A stretch of 64,000 bases of DNA from Haemophilus parainfluenzae (GTDB taxonomy: Bacteria; Pseudomonadota; Gammaproteobacteria; Enterobacterales; Pasteurellaceae). Positions 24,977 to 33,884 of the stretch are shown here, piece by piece. The number at the start of each line of letters is the position of its first letter. The first letter of the stretch is position 1. The stretch covers positions 457,001 through 521,000 of the forward strand of contig NZ_CP063110.1 of the NCBI RefSeq assembly GCF_014931275.1, in the 5' to 3' direction. Position numbers and translations under genes: made by a program. The notes under the pieces were generated by a model, which saw nothing but the letters and a program-made list of their open reading frames with translations, did not search any database and was not told the DNA's origin.

Positions 24977-25921
24977 TTATTTTAGGAATGTTACACCTTG
25001 CACAATTCGCTTAGCCGCGGCAATTGGAAGCTGTCCGATAAAGGTAATTTCTTTATCGCCCATGACTTCACTATAAATCGTATATGCCCCTTGTTTCCAT
25101 GTGTTTTCTGTTGCGGCAGTGCTATCCGCTTTGTTGACATAGAGTGTAAAAGTGAAAAGCCCATCGCTAAATAACGCATTTTCAACCACTTCACCATCCA
25201 TTACATCTTGATTTTGGCGAACTAAATCAAAACCTTGCGGTAACCAATCCGTTTTCCAATTGACTGCAAGAGATGACTCTTGTTTGCTTTCATTTAAAAG
25301 TGGCGGCACTGACACCTTATTAAGGTAATCTGTTAAACCACGTAGACGATCATCGATATATAACGTCACGACACGGAACTGATCAAGTAACTTGCCTTCT
25401 CGATCAAGCATATCACCACGCAATAACAAACCATTTTCTTCATCTAAGAAAACGAGATATTGATAGCGAAAATCGTCTTTGGGCACAATACGAATGGTAT
25501 CGACAAATCGGCCTGCAATTCGATCTTTTCCAAGCTTAATAAAATCATAATTCTGACTCAGCTTGCTAAAATCAGTACGAATCACTGCCGGAAGCGCATC
25601 CACAATCTCACCACTGTTAATCGTGAAAGCACGTGATCCCGGCTGAAAATAGCTGACTAAATTACCGCGCTGGATGATTTCTTGCTGTTCACCATCTAAT
25701 GTCACCAATTGTGCATACACTTTTTGCCCTTGCTTAATATGACGATAACGGAATGAGTCCATATTTGTTGGCGTAGTTTGCACAAAAGCAAGCTCATAGT
25801 TTAAATCTCGCATGGCTTGCGACATTTTATTTAATGACTGGATTGGCTCTTCTGCAAATGCTGTGAAAGGCAATAAGAATAAGCCTAAAAGTGCGGTTAA
25901 TTTGAGAGACGTTTTTTTCAT
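24977..25921 (-). CDS. rseB: Sigma-E factor regulatory protein RseB
   Basis: 314 residues, Sec signal peptide (about 1-23, ending AFA), MucB/RseB N-terminal LolA-like domain (about 25-200) and smaller C-terminal domain (about 210-314). It binds the periplasmic part of RseA, shields it from DegS cleavage and senses lipopolysaccharide intermediates. It is separated from rseA by a hairpin with a T-run, so it may be made at a lower level. Confidence 0.94.
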   Translation of the reverse strand: MKKTSLKLTALLGLFLLPFTAFAEEPIQSLNKMSQAMRDLNYELAFVQTTPTNMDSFRYRHIKQGQKVYAQLVTLDGEQQEIIQRGNLVSYFQPGSRAFTINSGEIVDALPAVIRTDFSKLSQNYDFIKLGKDRIAGRFVDTIRIVPKDDFRYQYLVFLDEENGLLLRGDMLDREGKLLDQFRVVTLYIDDRLRGLTDYLNKVSVPPLLNESKQESSLAVNWKTDWLPQGFDLVRQNQDVMDGEVVENALFSDGLFTFTLYVNKADSTAATENTWKQGAYTIYSEVMGDKEITFIGQLPIAAAKRIVQGVTFLK

Positions 25922-25943
25922 AAATAAATTGGTTTATCCAGAA

Positions 25944-25973
25944 AAAAATTCACCACGCCTAAGGTGGTGAATT
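25944..25973 (-). terminator. Intrinsic terminator between rseA and rseB
   Basis: ATTCACCAC (25948-25956) and GTGGTGAAT (25964-25972) form a 9-base stem with a 7-base loop, and read on the minus strand the hairpin is followed by seven T. It lies inside the operon, after the rseA stop. Confidence 0.7.
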
Positions 25974-25991
25974 ATCGATTAACTGTAGTAA

Positions 25992-26573
25992 TTATTTCGC
26001 TTGGTTGCTACCCACATTTAAGCTATCTGCATGCATACGACGCTGTAATTCATAGTTTTGTAACATCGTACCAATACGGCGATTTTTTTGCTCAACCTGT
26101 TCCGAAGTCGCTACATCTTTGGTCGGAGCGTTGTAACTTACTTCTTGAACAGAATTGTTAAATGGTAAGGTTTGTAAAACTGGGTTTTCAGGTGTAACCG
26201 AGGTGCTTTTTGCATTGAACGATTGTACACCCACTACTGCCACCAAACACACACCTGCAGCCACCGCAATTTGTGTCATTGGTGCAAAGAATGCTTTTAA
26301 TTTTTGCACGAACGGTAAGCTGTCTGCCTCTTCTGGGGTTGGTTGAGAAACAGTAATTTCAACGTGTTTTACTTCTTCTAATTCAATTAAGTCAGCCATT
26401 TTCGCGGTAAAATCAGCACCTAATAATACTGGTGACTCTTTACGCATAACTGATCTTACTGTGTGATATGCCACCCAAGATTCTTGTGAATCTTTATCCT
26501 GACAGAGTTGTTTCGTCAACTCGGCACTGACTTCTTCTCCATCCATATAGGCTGAAAGTAACTCTTTTTGCAT
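25992..26573 (-). CDS. rseA: Anti-sigma-E factor RseA
   Basis: 193 residues. The N-terminal cytoplasmic domain (about 1-90; LLSAYMDGEEVS, SWVAYHTVRSVMR) binds RpoE; one membrane helix (about 100-118, IAVAAGVCLVAVVGV); and a periplasmic C-terminal region that RseB binds and DegS cleaves. It lies 21 bases after rpoE. Confidence 0.93.
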   Translation of the reverse strand: MQKELLSAYMDGEEVSAELTKQLCQDKDSQESWVAYHTVRSVMRKESPVLLGADFTAKMADLIELEEVKHVEITVSQPTPEEADSLPFVQKLKAFFAPMTQIAVAAGVCLVAVVGVQSFNAKSTSVTPENPVLQTLPFNNSVQEVSYNAPTKDVATSEQVEQKNRRIGTMLQNYELQRRMHADSLNVGSNQAK

Positions 26574-26594
26574 TTTATAAACTCCGACTTTATT

Positions 26595-27170
26595 TTAACG
26601 TTGCATAAGCGGTTGTATTTTGTTCTCAATCACTTCCCGAGCACGGAAAATGCGAGAACGTACAGTGCCTACTGGACAATCCATTATTTCTGCGATTTCT
26701 TCGTAACTTAACCCTTCAAGCTCACGCAAGGTAATCGCAGTTCTTAAATCTTCTGGCAAACTGTGAATAGTATCAAACACCACTTTTTCTAATTCGCTAG
26801 ATAACATTTCATTTTCAGGGGTATCTACATCACGTAGATGGGTTCCCACATCATAGCTTTCGGCATCTTCAGCCAAAATATCTTCGCTCGGTGGACGGCG
26901 CCCCTGTGCCGTTAAATAATTCTTTGCCGTATTAACGGCAATTCGATATAGCCAAGTGTAGAATGCACTATCGCCCCGAAAGGATTCAATGGAACGATAG
27001 GCCTTAATAAAGGATTCTTGTACAACATCTGGAATGTCGTTATGAGAAATGTAGCGGGTTAAAAGTCCGGCTACTTTATTTTGATAACGAGAAACCAATA
27101 AATTAAAGGCTTTTTTATCGCCTTGCTGCACTCTTTCTACCAAAGCCTGATCTGTTAGCTGTTCAGCCAT
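26595..27170 (-). CDS. rpoE: RNA polymerase sigma-E factor
   Basis: 191 residues, group 4 (ECF) sigma factor: region 2 (about 10-95; DVVQESFIKAYRSIESFRGDSAFYTWLYRIAVNTAKN) and region 4 (about 130-185; LRELEGLSYEEIAEIMDCPVGTVRSRIFRARE). It drives the envelope stress response. A near-consensus sigma-E promoter lies upstream, which implies autoregulation. Confidence 0.96.
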   Translation of the reverse strand: MAEQLTDQALVERVQQGDKKAFNLLVSRYQNKVAGLLTRYISHNDIPDVVQESFIKAYRSIESFRGDSAFYTWLYRIAVNTAKNYLTAQGRRPPSEDILAEDAESYDVGTHLRDVDTPENEMLSSELEKVVFDTIHSLPEDLRTAITLRELEGLSYEEIAEIMDCPVGTVRSRIFRAREVIENKIQPLMQR

Positions 27171-27234
27171 ATATCTCCTATGCTACGTCTAACACGCCTT
27201 CATATATTCAAGACAGCAAGCTATTGTTGCTTTA

Positions 27235-27262
27235 TCAGACAGAGTTAAAATTGAAAAGTTCC
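27235..27262 (-). promoter_or_regulatory. Sigma-E-type promoter of rpoE-rseAB
   Basis: On the minus strand, GGAACTT (27262-27256) matches the sigma-E -35 exactly and TCTGA (27239-27235) the -10 core, with a 16-base spacer. Transcription should start near 27228, about 58 bases before the rpoE start codon. Confidence 0.75.
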
Positions 27263-27286
27263 TTATGTGTAAAAAATTTCAAAAAA

Positions 27287-27544
27287 TTAACGGACATTCG
27301 TTTTCTGCATATCTTGGATATATTCAACCATCGCTTGTACTTCGGCATCGTCTGATTGACTGCCATTAAAAAACCACGAAAAAAGTTGTAAATCCGTGGC
27401 GGCAAGTAAACGAATAAAAATATCTTTTTTGTCGTCAGTCAGTTGGTCAAAATGCGCTTTATAAAAAGGCATGATGATTTTATCCAGCTCAAGCATACCT
27501 CGACGACAATCCCATTCAATGCGGAGTTTATTGTATTTATCCAT
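27287..27544 (-). CDS. sdhE: FAD assembly factor SdhE (CptB/YgfY)
   Basis: 85 residues with the RGMLELD motif (RGxxE, about 15-21) that interacts with flavoprotein subunits during covalent FAD attachment to succinate dehydrogenase or fumarate reductase. Older annotations call it the antitoxin CptB; no CptA toxin gene lies next to it here. Confidence 0.88.
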   Translation of the reverse strand: MDKYNKLRIEWDCRRGMLELDKIIMPFYKAHFDQLTDDKKDIFIRLLAATDLQLFSWFFNGSQSDDAEVQAMVEYIQDMQKTNVR

Positions 27545-27583
27545 AATTTCTCCCTAAATCATTGTAATTATACCTGATAAATG

Positions 27584-27614
27584 AAAAGTGCGGTTAAAAA
27601 TTACCGCACTTTTT
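27584..27614 (-). terminator. Inverted uptake-signal terminator after fruA
   Basis: AAAAGTGCGGT (27584-27594) and ACCGCACTTTT (27603-27613), 8-base AT-rich loop, directly after the fruBKA operon. Confidence 0.65.
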
Positions 27615-27628
27615 AATCAAAGAATCGA

Positions 27629-29305
27629 TTATTCTGTCGCCTTCGGCTTAATCACCGCATAAACCACGCCGGTTAATAATGCCCCCGTTGCAATTGCACC
27701 TAGGTAGAGTAATGGTTCAGAGACAAACGGAATCACAAATAAACCACCATGTGGTGCTTGTAGTGAAATATTTAATGCCATTGAAATCGCACCGGCAGTT
27801 GCTCCACCAATCACCGAGCTAATAATCACACGTAATGGATCGGCTGCTACAAACGGCAATGCTCCTTCAGAGATAAAGCATAACCCTAAGACAAAAGAGG
27901 CCTTACCCGCATCACGTTGATTGCTGGTAAATTTACTGCGAGCAATCCAAGTTGCAATCGCCATACCAATTGGCGGCACCATACCAGCCGCCATAGCAGC
28001 AGCCATTGGAGTGTGAACTTGAGAGGCTAACATTCCCACGGAGAACGTATAAGCCGCTTTGTTTACTGGACCACCCATATCAATACACATCATCGCACCG
28101 ATAATCGCACCCAATACCATCGCATTGACCTCGCCCATGGATTTTAACCAATCGCTTAAGGTCGTCATAATTTGTGAAACTGGTGGGTTAATCACATAAA
28201 TCATCGCAAGACCAACAATCAAGGTACCAAAGAGCGGGAGAATTAAAATCGGTTTTAAGGAGGTTAAACTTGCCGGCAATTTAATGGTTGCATTTAATCC
28301 TTTTACCACATAACCCGCTAAGAAACCGGCGATAATCCCACCTAAAATCCCTGCACCGGCTGTGGTGGCTAACATACCGCCAATAAGACCTACCGCAAGC
28401 CCCGGACGGTCTGCGATAGAAAAGGCCACATAGCCGGCAAATACTGCAATCATCAGATGGAATGCTGCGCCACCGCCAATATCCATTAAGGCTTTTGGAA
28501 TACCATGGAAAATCGTTTCATCTTTGAAAGCTTCAATACCAAACATAAAGGAAATCGCGATTAATAAACCACCGGCAACCACCAACGGCAACATGTGCGA
28601 TACACCAGTCATCAAATGTTTATAAACGCCTTTTTTCTCGCCACTTTCTTCTGATTTAGCAGAAGATTTTGCTACGCCACCTTCATAAATTTTCGCTTCT
28701 TTAAATGCCTTATCGAATTCCTGTGCCGTTTTCTTTAACGCTAAACCGGTCGACGTACGATACATCGGTTTACCTTGGAATTTATCTAACGGTACATCAA
28801 TATCCGCTGCAACAAAAACTAAATCTGCCGCAGCGACTTCTTCAGGGGTAATTTCATTACCTGCGCCCACTTGGCCACGCGTTTCTACTTTTACCTGCCA
28901 CCCTTGTTTTTTTGCATAGGTTTCAATGGCTTCAGCAGACATAAAGGTATGTGCCACACCCGTTGGGCAAGCTGTAACCGCGACGATATTTTTTACACCA
29001 GAAACGCCGCTAAATCCAACCACACTTTGAGTCGGTTGCACATAGTCTACTGCTTGATTGAGCGCATTCGTCAGCGTTGCTTCAGGTGAAGCAATTGCCG
29101 CATCTTCATTGGCTAAAAAGACTTTTTTGCCCACAAGTTCAGCAGAGTTTGGCAAACTAGATCCGAAAACAATCACTAAATCCGCCTCTTTGGCTTGTTC
29201 AACCAGAGTATGATTGGCTTTTTTTGCGACCTCGCTCAATGCTTGGCGAAGTAAATAGGATTTTGCCGCACCAATTTGCGGAGAGTGAGTTAAAAACAAA
29301 TTCAT
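27629..29305 (-). CDS. fruA: PTS fructose-specific transporter subunit IIBC
   Basis: 558 residues. A degenerate IIB-like domain (about 1-95), an active IIB domain with phosphorylation Cys113 in VTACPTGVAHTFM, a linker, and a IIC membrane domain (from about 225) with PTS signature GGPVNKAAYTF. It takes up fructose and phosphorylates it to fructose 1-phosphate. The ATG at 29305, just past the fruK stop with AAGGAT upstream, is preferred to a TTG at 29320. Last gene of fruBKA. Confidence 0.95.
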   Translation of the reverse strand: MNLFLTHSPQIGAAKSYLLRQALSEVAKKANHTLVEQAKEADLVIVFGSSLPNSAELVGKKVFLANEDAAIASPEATLTNALNQAVDYVQPTQSVVGFSGVSGVKNIVAVTACPTGVAHTFMSAEAIETYAKKQGWQVKVETRGQVGAGNEITPEEVAAADLVFVAADIDVPLDKFQGKPMYRTSTGLALKKTAQEFDKAFKEAKIYEGGVAKSSAKSEESGEKKGVYKHLMTGVSHMLPLVVAGGLLIAISFMFGIEAFKDETIFHGIPKALMDIGGGAAFHLMIAVFAGYVAFSIADRPGLAVGLIGGMLATTAGAGILGGIIAGFLAGYVVKGLNATIKLPASLTSLKPILILPLFGTLIVGLAMIYVINPPVSQIMTTLSDWLKSMGEVNAMVLGAIIGAMMCIDMGGPVNKAAYTFSVGMLASQVHTPMAAAMAAGMVPPIGMAIATWIARSKFTSNQRDAGKASFVLGLCFISEGALPFVAADPLRVIISSVIGGATAGAISMALNISLQAPHGGLFVIPFVSEPLLYLGAIATGALLTGVVYAVIKPKATE

Positions 29306-29309
29306 TACA

Positions 29310-30251
29310 TTATCCTTCAATCACAGAAATTTTGACATTCGCCAGAATTGGCTCAAGCAAGGCGATATCACTCACGCCCACATTGCTTTGCGAAACAGCA
29401 AAGGCAGAAACAGCACTTGCAAACGCTAAGGTTTCCGCTTGAGACAGGCCTTTTTCGATACCATAAATTAAGCCAGCTACCATAGAATCACCTGCGCCTA
29501 CAGTGCTCACCACATTTTTACATTTAGGTGGTTGAGCTTGAATAACAGCTTGATCACTCAGCCATAAAGAACCGTCTGCCCCCATCGAAATAATCACATT
29601 AGCAATGCCTTCTGCTTTAAGTTTTTTAGCCGCTGCAATAATTTCATCAAGAGAATTTAACGGATGACCAATCCACGCTTCTAATTCGCGATGATTCGGT
29701 TTCACCAACCAAGGATGCGCTTTCAAACCAGCCGTGAGTGCGGCATTACTGCTATCTAATACGACTTTCACACCAGCTTGATACAACTGATTAAGCCAAT
29801 CCGCGAACAATCCAGGACTCACACCTCGCGGTAAACTGCCACATACCGCAACAATATCAAAGTGTTGGCAATACGCTAATGAATCTGCTGTAAATTGCTG
29901 CCAAGCTTCTGGAGTGATTTGATAACCTAAGAAATTTAAATCTGTTACATCTGCTTCGGTTTCAGTAATCTTTACATTAATACGGGTTTTGCCTGTAACA
30001 CGATGGAATTTGTCTTCTAATCCTTGTTTTTTAAATAGCGTTTCGAAATCACCAACGTTGTCTTCACCTAAGAATCCACCAACGGCCACCTCTACACCCA
30101 AGTCTTTCAACACCTTAGCGACATTGATGCCTTTGCCGGCAGGAAAAATACCAAGCGTTTCAACGGTATTCACTTCGCCGATTTCAATACGAGGCAAACG
30201 CCCGACTAAATCGTAAGCGGCATTTAAGGTAATTGTTGCTACTTTTGCCAT
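29310..30251 (-). CDS. fruK: 1-phosphofructokinase
   Basis: 313 residues, PfkB/ribokinase family. The N-terminal substrate motif (AAYDLVGRLPRIEIGEVN), GKGINVAKVLKDLG and the C-terminal ATP-binding/catalytic motif STVGAGDSMVAG with its Asp base are present. It phosphorylates fructose 1-phosphate to fructose 1,6-bisphosphate. Middle gene of the operon, next to the fruB stop codon. Confidence 0.95.
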   Translation of the reverse strand: MAKVATITLNAAYDLVGRLPRIEIGEVNTVETLGIFPAGKGINVAKVLKDLGVEVAVGGFLGEDNVGDFETLFKKQGLEDKFHRVTGKTRINVKITETEADVTDLNFLGYQITPEAWQQFTADSLAYCQHFDIVAVCGSLPRGVSPGLFADWLNQLYQAGVKVVLDSSNAALTAGLKAHPWLVKPNHRELEAWIGHPLNSLDEIIAAAKKLKAEGIANVIISMGADGSLWLSDQAVIQAQPPKCKNVVSTVGAGDSMVAGLIYGIEKGLSQAETLAFASAVSAFAVSQSNVGVSDIALLEPILANVKISVIEG

Positions 30252-30254
30252 CAC

Positions 30255-31775
30255 TTACCCCCGACCTTCGCCTAAACCACTTTCAATGACTGCACCAATA
30301 CCGTCAATCGCTTGTTGAGCTTCTTCACCGCTCGCTACGAAACGTAGGCGATGACCTTTCACGACACCAAGTGCCACAATTTTCATCAAACTTTTTGCAC
30401 TGACTAATTGGGTGTCACGATCTAAGTTTTGCACCGCAACAGACGCATTATATTTTTTCACTTCATTAACAAGCACGGCACTTGGACGAGCGTGTAAACC
30501 GTGTTCATTACGAATCATAAATACGGCTTCAATGGCATCGGCTGGTAAGCCTGTGTTTTCTTCGTGAATTTGTGGTGCATGCTCGCTGCTTACTTCAATA
30601 GTATCTGGTTCAGCCGGTGGTACGGCAGATACGCTTTCGCCAAGCCCACTCGCAATAATCTTACCTAAGGCTTCAATAGCTTGTTTCGCATCATCACCTT
30701 CCGCAACAAAACGTAAGCGATGACCTTGAGTGACACCTAATGCCACAATTTTCATTAAACTTTTCGCACTAACTGGTGCGGTTTCTCGAGTAAGATTTTG
30801 TACCGTAATCTTGGATGTGAATTTTTTCACTTCATTGACGAGCACCGCACTTGGGCGAGCGTGCAAGCCATGTTCATTACGAACAGTAAAGGTACCAATC
30901 ACTGCACCCGTAGCGATTTGACCTTCAGATTGAGCAGCTGCTGCAACTGGCACTTTACCACCATTAAGTGCGGTCAAAATTTGCTGCGTATTACCACTTA
31001 ATAAAATATTTTGGACTTCATCATCCAATAAACGCGCTAATGTCTCATTGATTTGGTCACTGACAGCCGAAATCGTCAACACGCCTTTCACCGCTTTGCC
31101 ATTATGATTAAAAATGGTTTTCGCACGACTGAATGCCAACGCATTTTTCACGTTACCTGATACGGCATCTGTAACCCATAAACCTTTACCTAGTGGCAGA
31201 GCAGAATTGGATACCACTTCAGAAACAAAGCTATTTTCAACCGCACTTTGCTGTTGTAATTTACCTGCATTGATGGCGGTAAGGGTGAGCAAACTTTGCG
31301 TTTCAATATCTAAACTTAATGTTTCTTCAGTAATGCTAAAAGAATCGCTTTCACCTAACAAAATCGCACGGAATTTTTCAACATCGGTTAATGTCGCTAA
31401 TTGTGCCGCGGTCTCTTCATCACCTAAAACATGCGTTAATTGACGAAGTAAAGCCAGATGCTCATCAGAACGGGCAGCAATACCAATCACAACATAAGCA
31501 ACATTGCCTTCTCCCCACTCAATACCTTGTGGAAATTGGAAAACTTGCACACCGGTTTTTTTCACCATTGAACGGGTTTCTAATGTACCGTGTGGAATTG
31601 CAATCCCATTGCCTAAAAAAGTGGAGGTTTGTTGTTCACGTCCAAGCATACCTTGCAAATAGCCTTGTTCAACATTGCCGGCTTGCTCTAACGCGCTTGC
31701 AGCCATTTCAATTGCTTGCAGCTTATTTGTTGCCGTAGCATTTAAATGAATGTTGCTTTCCGAAAGTTCTAACAT
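30255..31775 (-). CDS. fruB: PTS fructose diphosphoryl-transfer protein (IIA-M-HPr-HPr)
   Basis: 506 residues. IIA domain (about 1-142, phospho-His62 in GIAIPHGT), a central M domain (about 155-275), then two FPr/HPr domains in tandem: about 291-378 with His305 in HGLHARPS, and about 415-502 with His428 in the same motif. Both keep a SAKSLMKIVAL segment with the regulatory Ser position. E. coli FruB has only one such domain, so this one is longer. The ATG at 31775 has AAGGAG upstream. It passes phosphate from enzyme I to FruA. Confidence 0.95.
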   Translation of the reverse strand: MLELSESNIHLNATATNKLQAIEMAASALEQAGNVEQGYLQGMLGREQQTSTFLGNGIAIPHGTLETRSMVKKTGVQVFQFPQGIEWGEGNVAYVVIGIAARSDEHLALLRQLTHVLGDEETAAQLATLTDVEKFRAILLGESDSFSITEETLSLDIETQSLLTLTAINAGKLQQQSAVENSFVSEVVSNSALPLGKGLWVTDAVSGNVKNALAFSRAKTIFNHNGKAVKGVLTISAVSDQINETLARLLDDEVQNILLSGNTQQILTALNGGKVPVAAAAQSEGQIATGAVIGTFTVRNEHGLHARPSAVLVNEVKKFTSKITVQNLTRETAPVSAKSLMKIVALGVTQGHRLRFVAEGDDAKQAIEALGKIIASGLGESVSAVPPAEPDTIEVSSEHAPQIHEENTGLPADAIEAVFMIRNEHGLHARPSAVLVNEVKKYNASVAVQNLDRDTQLVSAKSLMKIVALGVVKGHRLRFVASGEEAQQAIDGIGAVIESGLGEGRG

Positions 31776-31799
31776 TCTTGCTCCTTCACATTGATGATT

Positions 31800-31841
31800 T
31801 AAAAAAAGAAAAGCTGCTGATAAGATCACTCATCAACAGCT
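31800..31841 (-). terminator. Intrinsic terminator of the lipoprotein gene upstream of fruB
   Basis: AGCTGCTGAT (31812-31821) pairs with ATCAACAGCT (31832-31841) with one mismatch or wobble. Read on the minus strand it is followed by TTTTC and seven T. The fru promoter must therefore lie in the short gap 31776-31811 or the operon relies on readthrough. Confidence 0.75.
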
Positions 31842-31849
31842 CAAATTGA

Positions 31850-32380
31850 TTATTGGCCAGTACAGGCTTTGAGTAGCATTTCGCTACCTTGGGAAATGTA
31901 GGCGTCATTTTCACCGCGCTCTTTGCCTTTTTGCAAATCACGCATTGCATCGTAGATCCCTTGCGTCACACTTGGCGAATCCACTTTTTGCCAACAATTT
32001 GCACTTAAACGGCTGAAGTTAGTTTGTAATGCTTCTGCATGTAACACACCGCTATAGTAAGCATACACATCAGAATCATGACCACCTGTGTAGAGTTTAT
32101 CTTGAATTTGCTTGATTGGTACAACAATACGACCGAGATACCAGTCATTCGCACCACTTGCAAAATTATCCACAAAGAAATTTTTTGTTACACGATCTTT
32201 ATAGGTTGCCACAGTGGCTTCATAAGCGGCGGCATAAGATTTTTGGTCGATTTTATCTTTATCTAAATCAATGACCTTTTTGTCTTTACCCATAAACGGA
32301 ATATAAGAGGTCATATCTGAAATCGAAGAACAACCCGCAAGCATTACTGCAACAAAGAATATCGAGATTTTTTTAAACAT
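31850..32380 (-). CDS. Hypothetical lipoprotein
   Basis: 176 residues, lipobox MLAGC with Cys17. The mature protein is mostly charged helices with aromatic positions (SYAAAYEATVATYKDRV; DWYLGRIVVPIKQIQDKLY) and two further Cys. No family function known to me. It is a single gene between paeA and the fru operon, with a terminator after it. Confidence 0.75.
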   Translation of the reverse strand: MFKKISIFFVAVMLAGCSSISDMTSYIPFMGKDKKVIDLDKDKIDQKSYAAAYEATVATYKDRVTKNFFVDNFASGANDWYLGRIVVPIKQIQDKLYTGGHDSDVYAYYSGVLHAEALQTNFSRLSANCWQKVDSPSVTQGIYDAMRDLQKGKERGENDAYISQGSEMLLKACTGQ

Positions 32381-32461
32381 TAAATTTTCCTTATTTATAG
32401 GCGGTTAAAACCGCTGTTAATTATACTTAGAATGGGGAGTTAAGCAAGGTAACACCTAGTA

Positions 32462-33772
32462 CTACGCTGATTCTTTGCTCACTCCGCTGTCTTTGACAAT
32501 CGAAACTAAAATTTGATCAATTTTGAAGTTTTCGGTATCAATGACTTCAAATTTATATTTATCGTATACGACAAAATCGGTTTTTTTCGGAATTTTGCGT
32601 AACATATACATCATAAAGCCACTAATAGTCTCGTAATTTTCTGAATCAGGGAAAGATTCAATATCCAAAACGCGCATCACATCTTCAAGTGGCGTTGCCC
32701 CATCAATCAACCAAGAGTTTTCATCGCGGCTAACGATTTGCTCTTCTTCGTTAGAAACCAATTCTCCCATCACAATACTCATCACATCGTTCAAGGTAAT
32801 TAAGCCCATTACAAGCGCATATTCATTGACGATAATCGCAAAATCTTCCCCCGTAGATTTAAACAACTCCAATACTTCGTATAACGACAGCGTATCTGGG
32901 ATAAATAACGCTTTGCGTAATAAACGGCTATCTGTTAAATCTACTACTTCTTGTTGAAGATAAAGCGTCAACAAAGTATGGGATTCCACATAACCTAAAA
33001 TCTTGTCCAAACCATTATCACAGATCACTAATTTAGAATGAGAGTCAGCCGATAAGGTATTCAACACTTCCTGACGAGTAAAAGTGCGGTCTAAAAACAC
33101 GATGTTTTCACGAGTCGTCATGGTTGAAGACACGGTACGTTCTTGCATTTCAAAGATGTTTTCAATCAAATAATGTTCTTGTGTTTTTAGTACGCCCGCT
33201 TCGGCACCAGCCTCCACAATCGCCACAATGTCTTCTGGAGTCATATTATCTTCGCGCTTAGTGGATATCCCCATTAAATGGAAGAAGATATTAGAAAGAC
33301 CATCAAAAAACCATACAATAGGTTTTAAGAAGAAAATGAAGACTTGCATAATGCCAATAGTCCGTAACGCCACACCTTCAGGATTAATCAATGCGAGACG
33401 TTTCGGAATTAAATCGGCTAATAAAACAAATGTTGTGGTTACCATGAAAAAAGCAATCCAAGAGGAGGCTGGCTCAACCCATTCTGCCGTAGTGTATTCA
33501 TGTAAAAAACTCTGTAAGTGAAGACTAATTGTCGCTTCACCAATCACACCACCGAGTACGGCAACCATATTAAGTCCAATTTGTACTACAGTAATGAAAC
33601 GCCCTGGCTGTTCCTGTAATTTTAAAACTTTCTCCGCTTTGATATTGCCTTCATTGGCCAACGCTTGTAGTTTAATGCGTCTTGCACCCGCGAGAGAAAT
33701 CTCAGCTGATGACAAGATTGCACTGACAATAATTAATACGATTAAAATAAAAATCGCTGCAGATAAACTCAT
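32462..33772 (-). CDS. paeA: PaeA/YtfL-type CNNM/CorC family transporter (probable polyamine exporter)
   Basis: 436 residues: DUF21/CNNM membrane domain (about 1-190, three to four helices), a CBS pair (about 205-330; TRENIVFLDRTF, GYVESHTLL, EYALVMGLITLNDVM) and a CorC/HlyC C-terminal domain (about 345-430; DENSWLIDGATPLEDVMRVL). Similarity to E. coli YtfL is high throughout as I recall it; that protein, PaeA, reduces cytoplasmic cadaverine and putrescine. The same window encodes putrescine synthesis by SpeF, which fits such a role. Confidence 0.8.
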   Translation of the reverse strand: MSLSAAIFILIVLIIVSAILSSAEISLAGARRIKLQALANEGNIKAEKVLKLQEQPGRFITVVQIGLNMVAVLGGVIGEATISLHLQSFLHEYTTAEWVEPASSWIAFFMVTTTFVLLADLIPKRLALINPEGVALRTIGIMQVFIFFLKPIVWFFDGLSNIFFHLMGISTKREDNMTPEDIVAIVEAGAEAGVLKTQEHYLIENIFEMQERTVSSTMTTRENIVFLDRTFTRQEVLNTLSADSHSKLVICDNGLDKILGYVESHTLLTLYLQQEVVDLTDSRLLRKALFIPDTLSLYEVLELFKSTGEDFAIIVNEYALVMGLITLNDVMSIVMGELVSNEEEQIVSRDENSWLIDGATPLEDVMRVLDIESFPDSENYETISGFMMYMLRKIPKKTDFVVYDKYKFEVIDTENFKIDQILVSIVKDSGVSKESA

Positions 33773-33884
33773 AATGTTCTCTTTATTGGTTTTAAAGTGC
33801 GGTCTATTTACCGCTGGTTTTTAGGTTAGAAATGTTATTATTAAATTGTGAGGGCGTTCTATGACGCCCCATATTTGAGAAACG

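Noticed and set aside
27287..27544. CptA-CptB toxin-antitoxin pair
   Set aside because: Only the SdhE/CptB-like gene is present, and its RGxxE motif marks a FAD-assembly factor.
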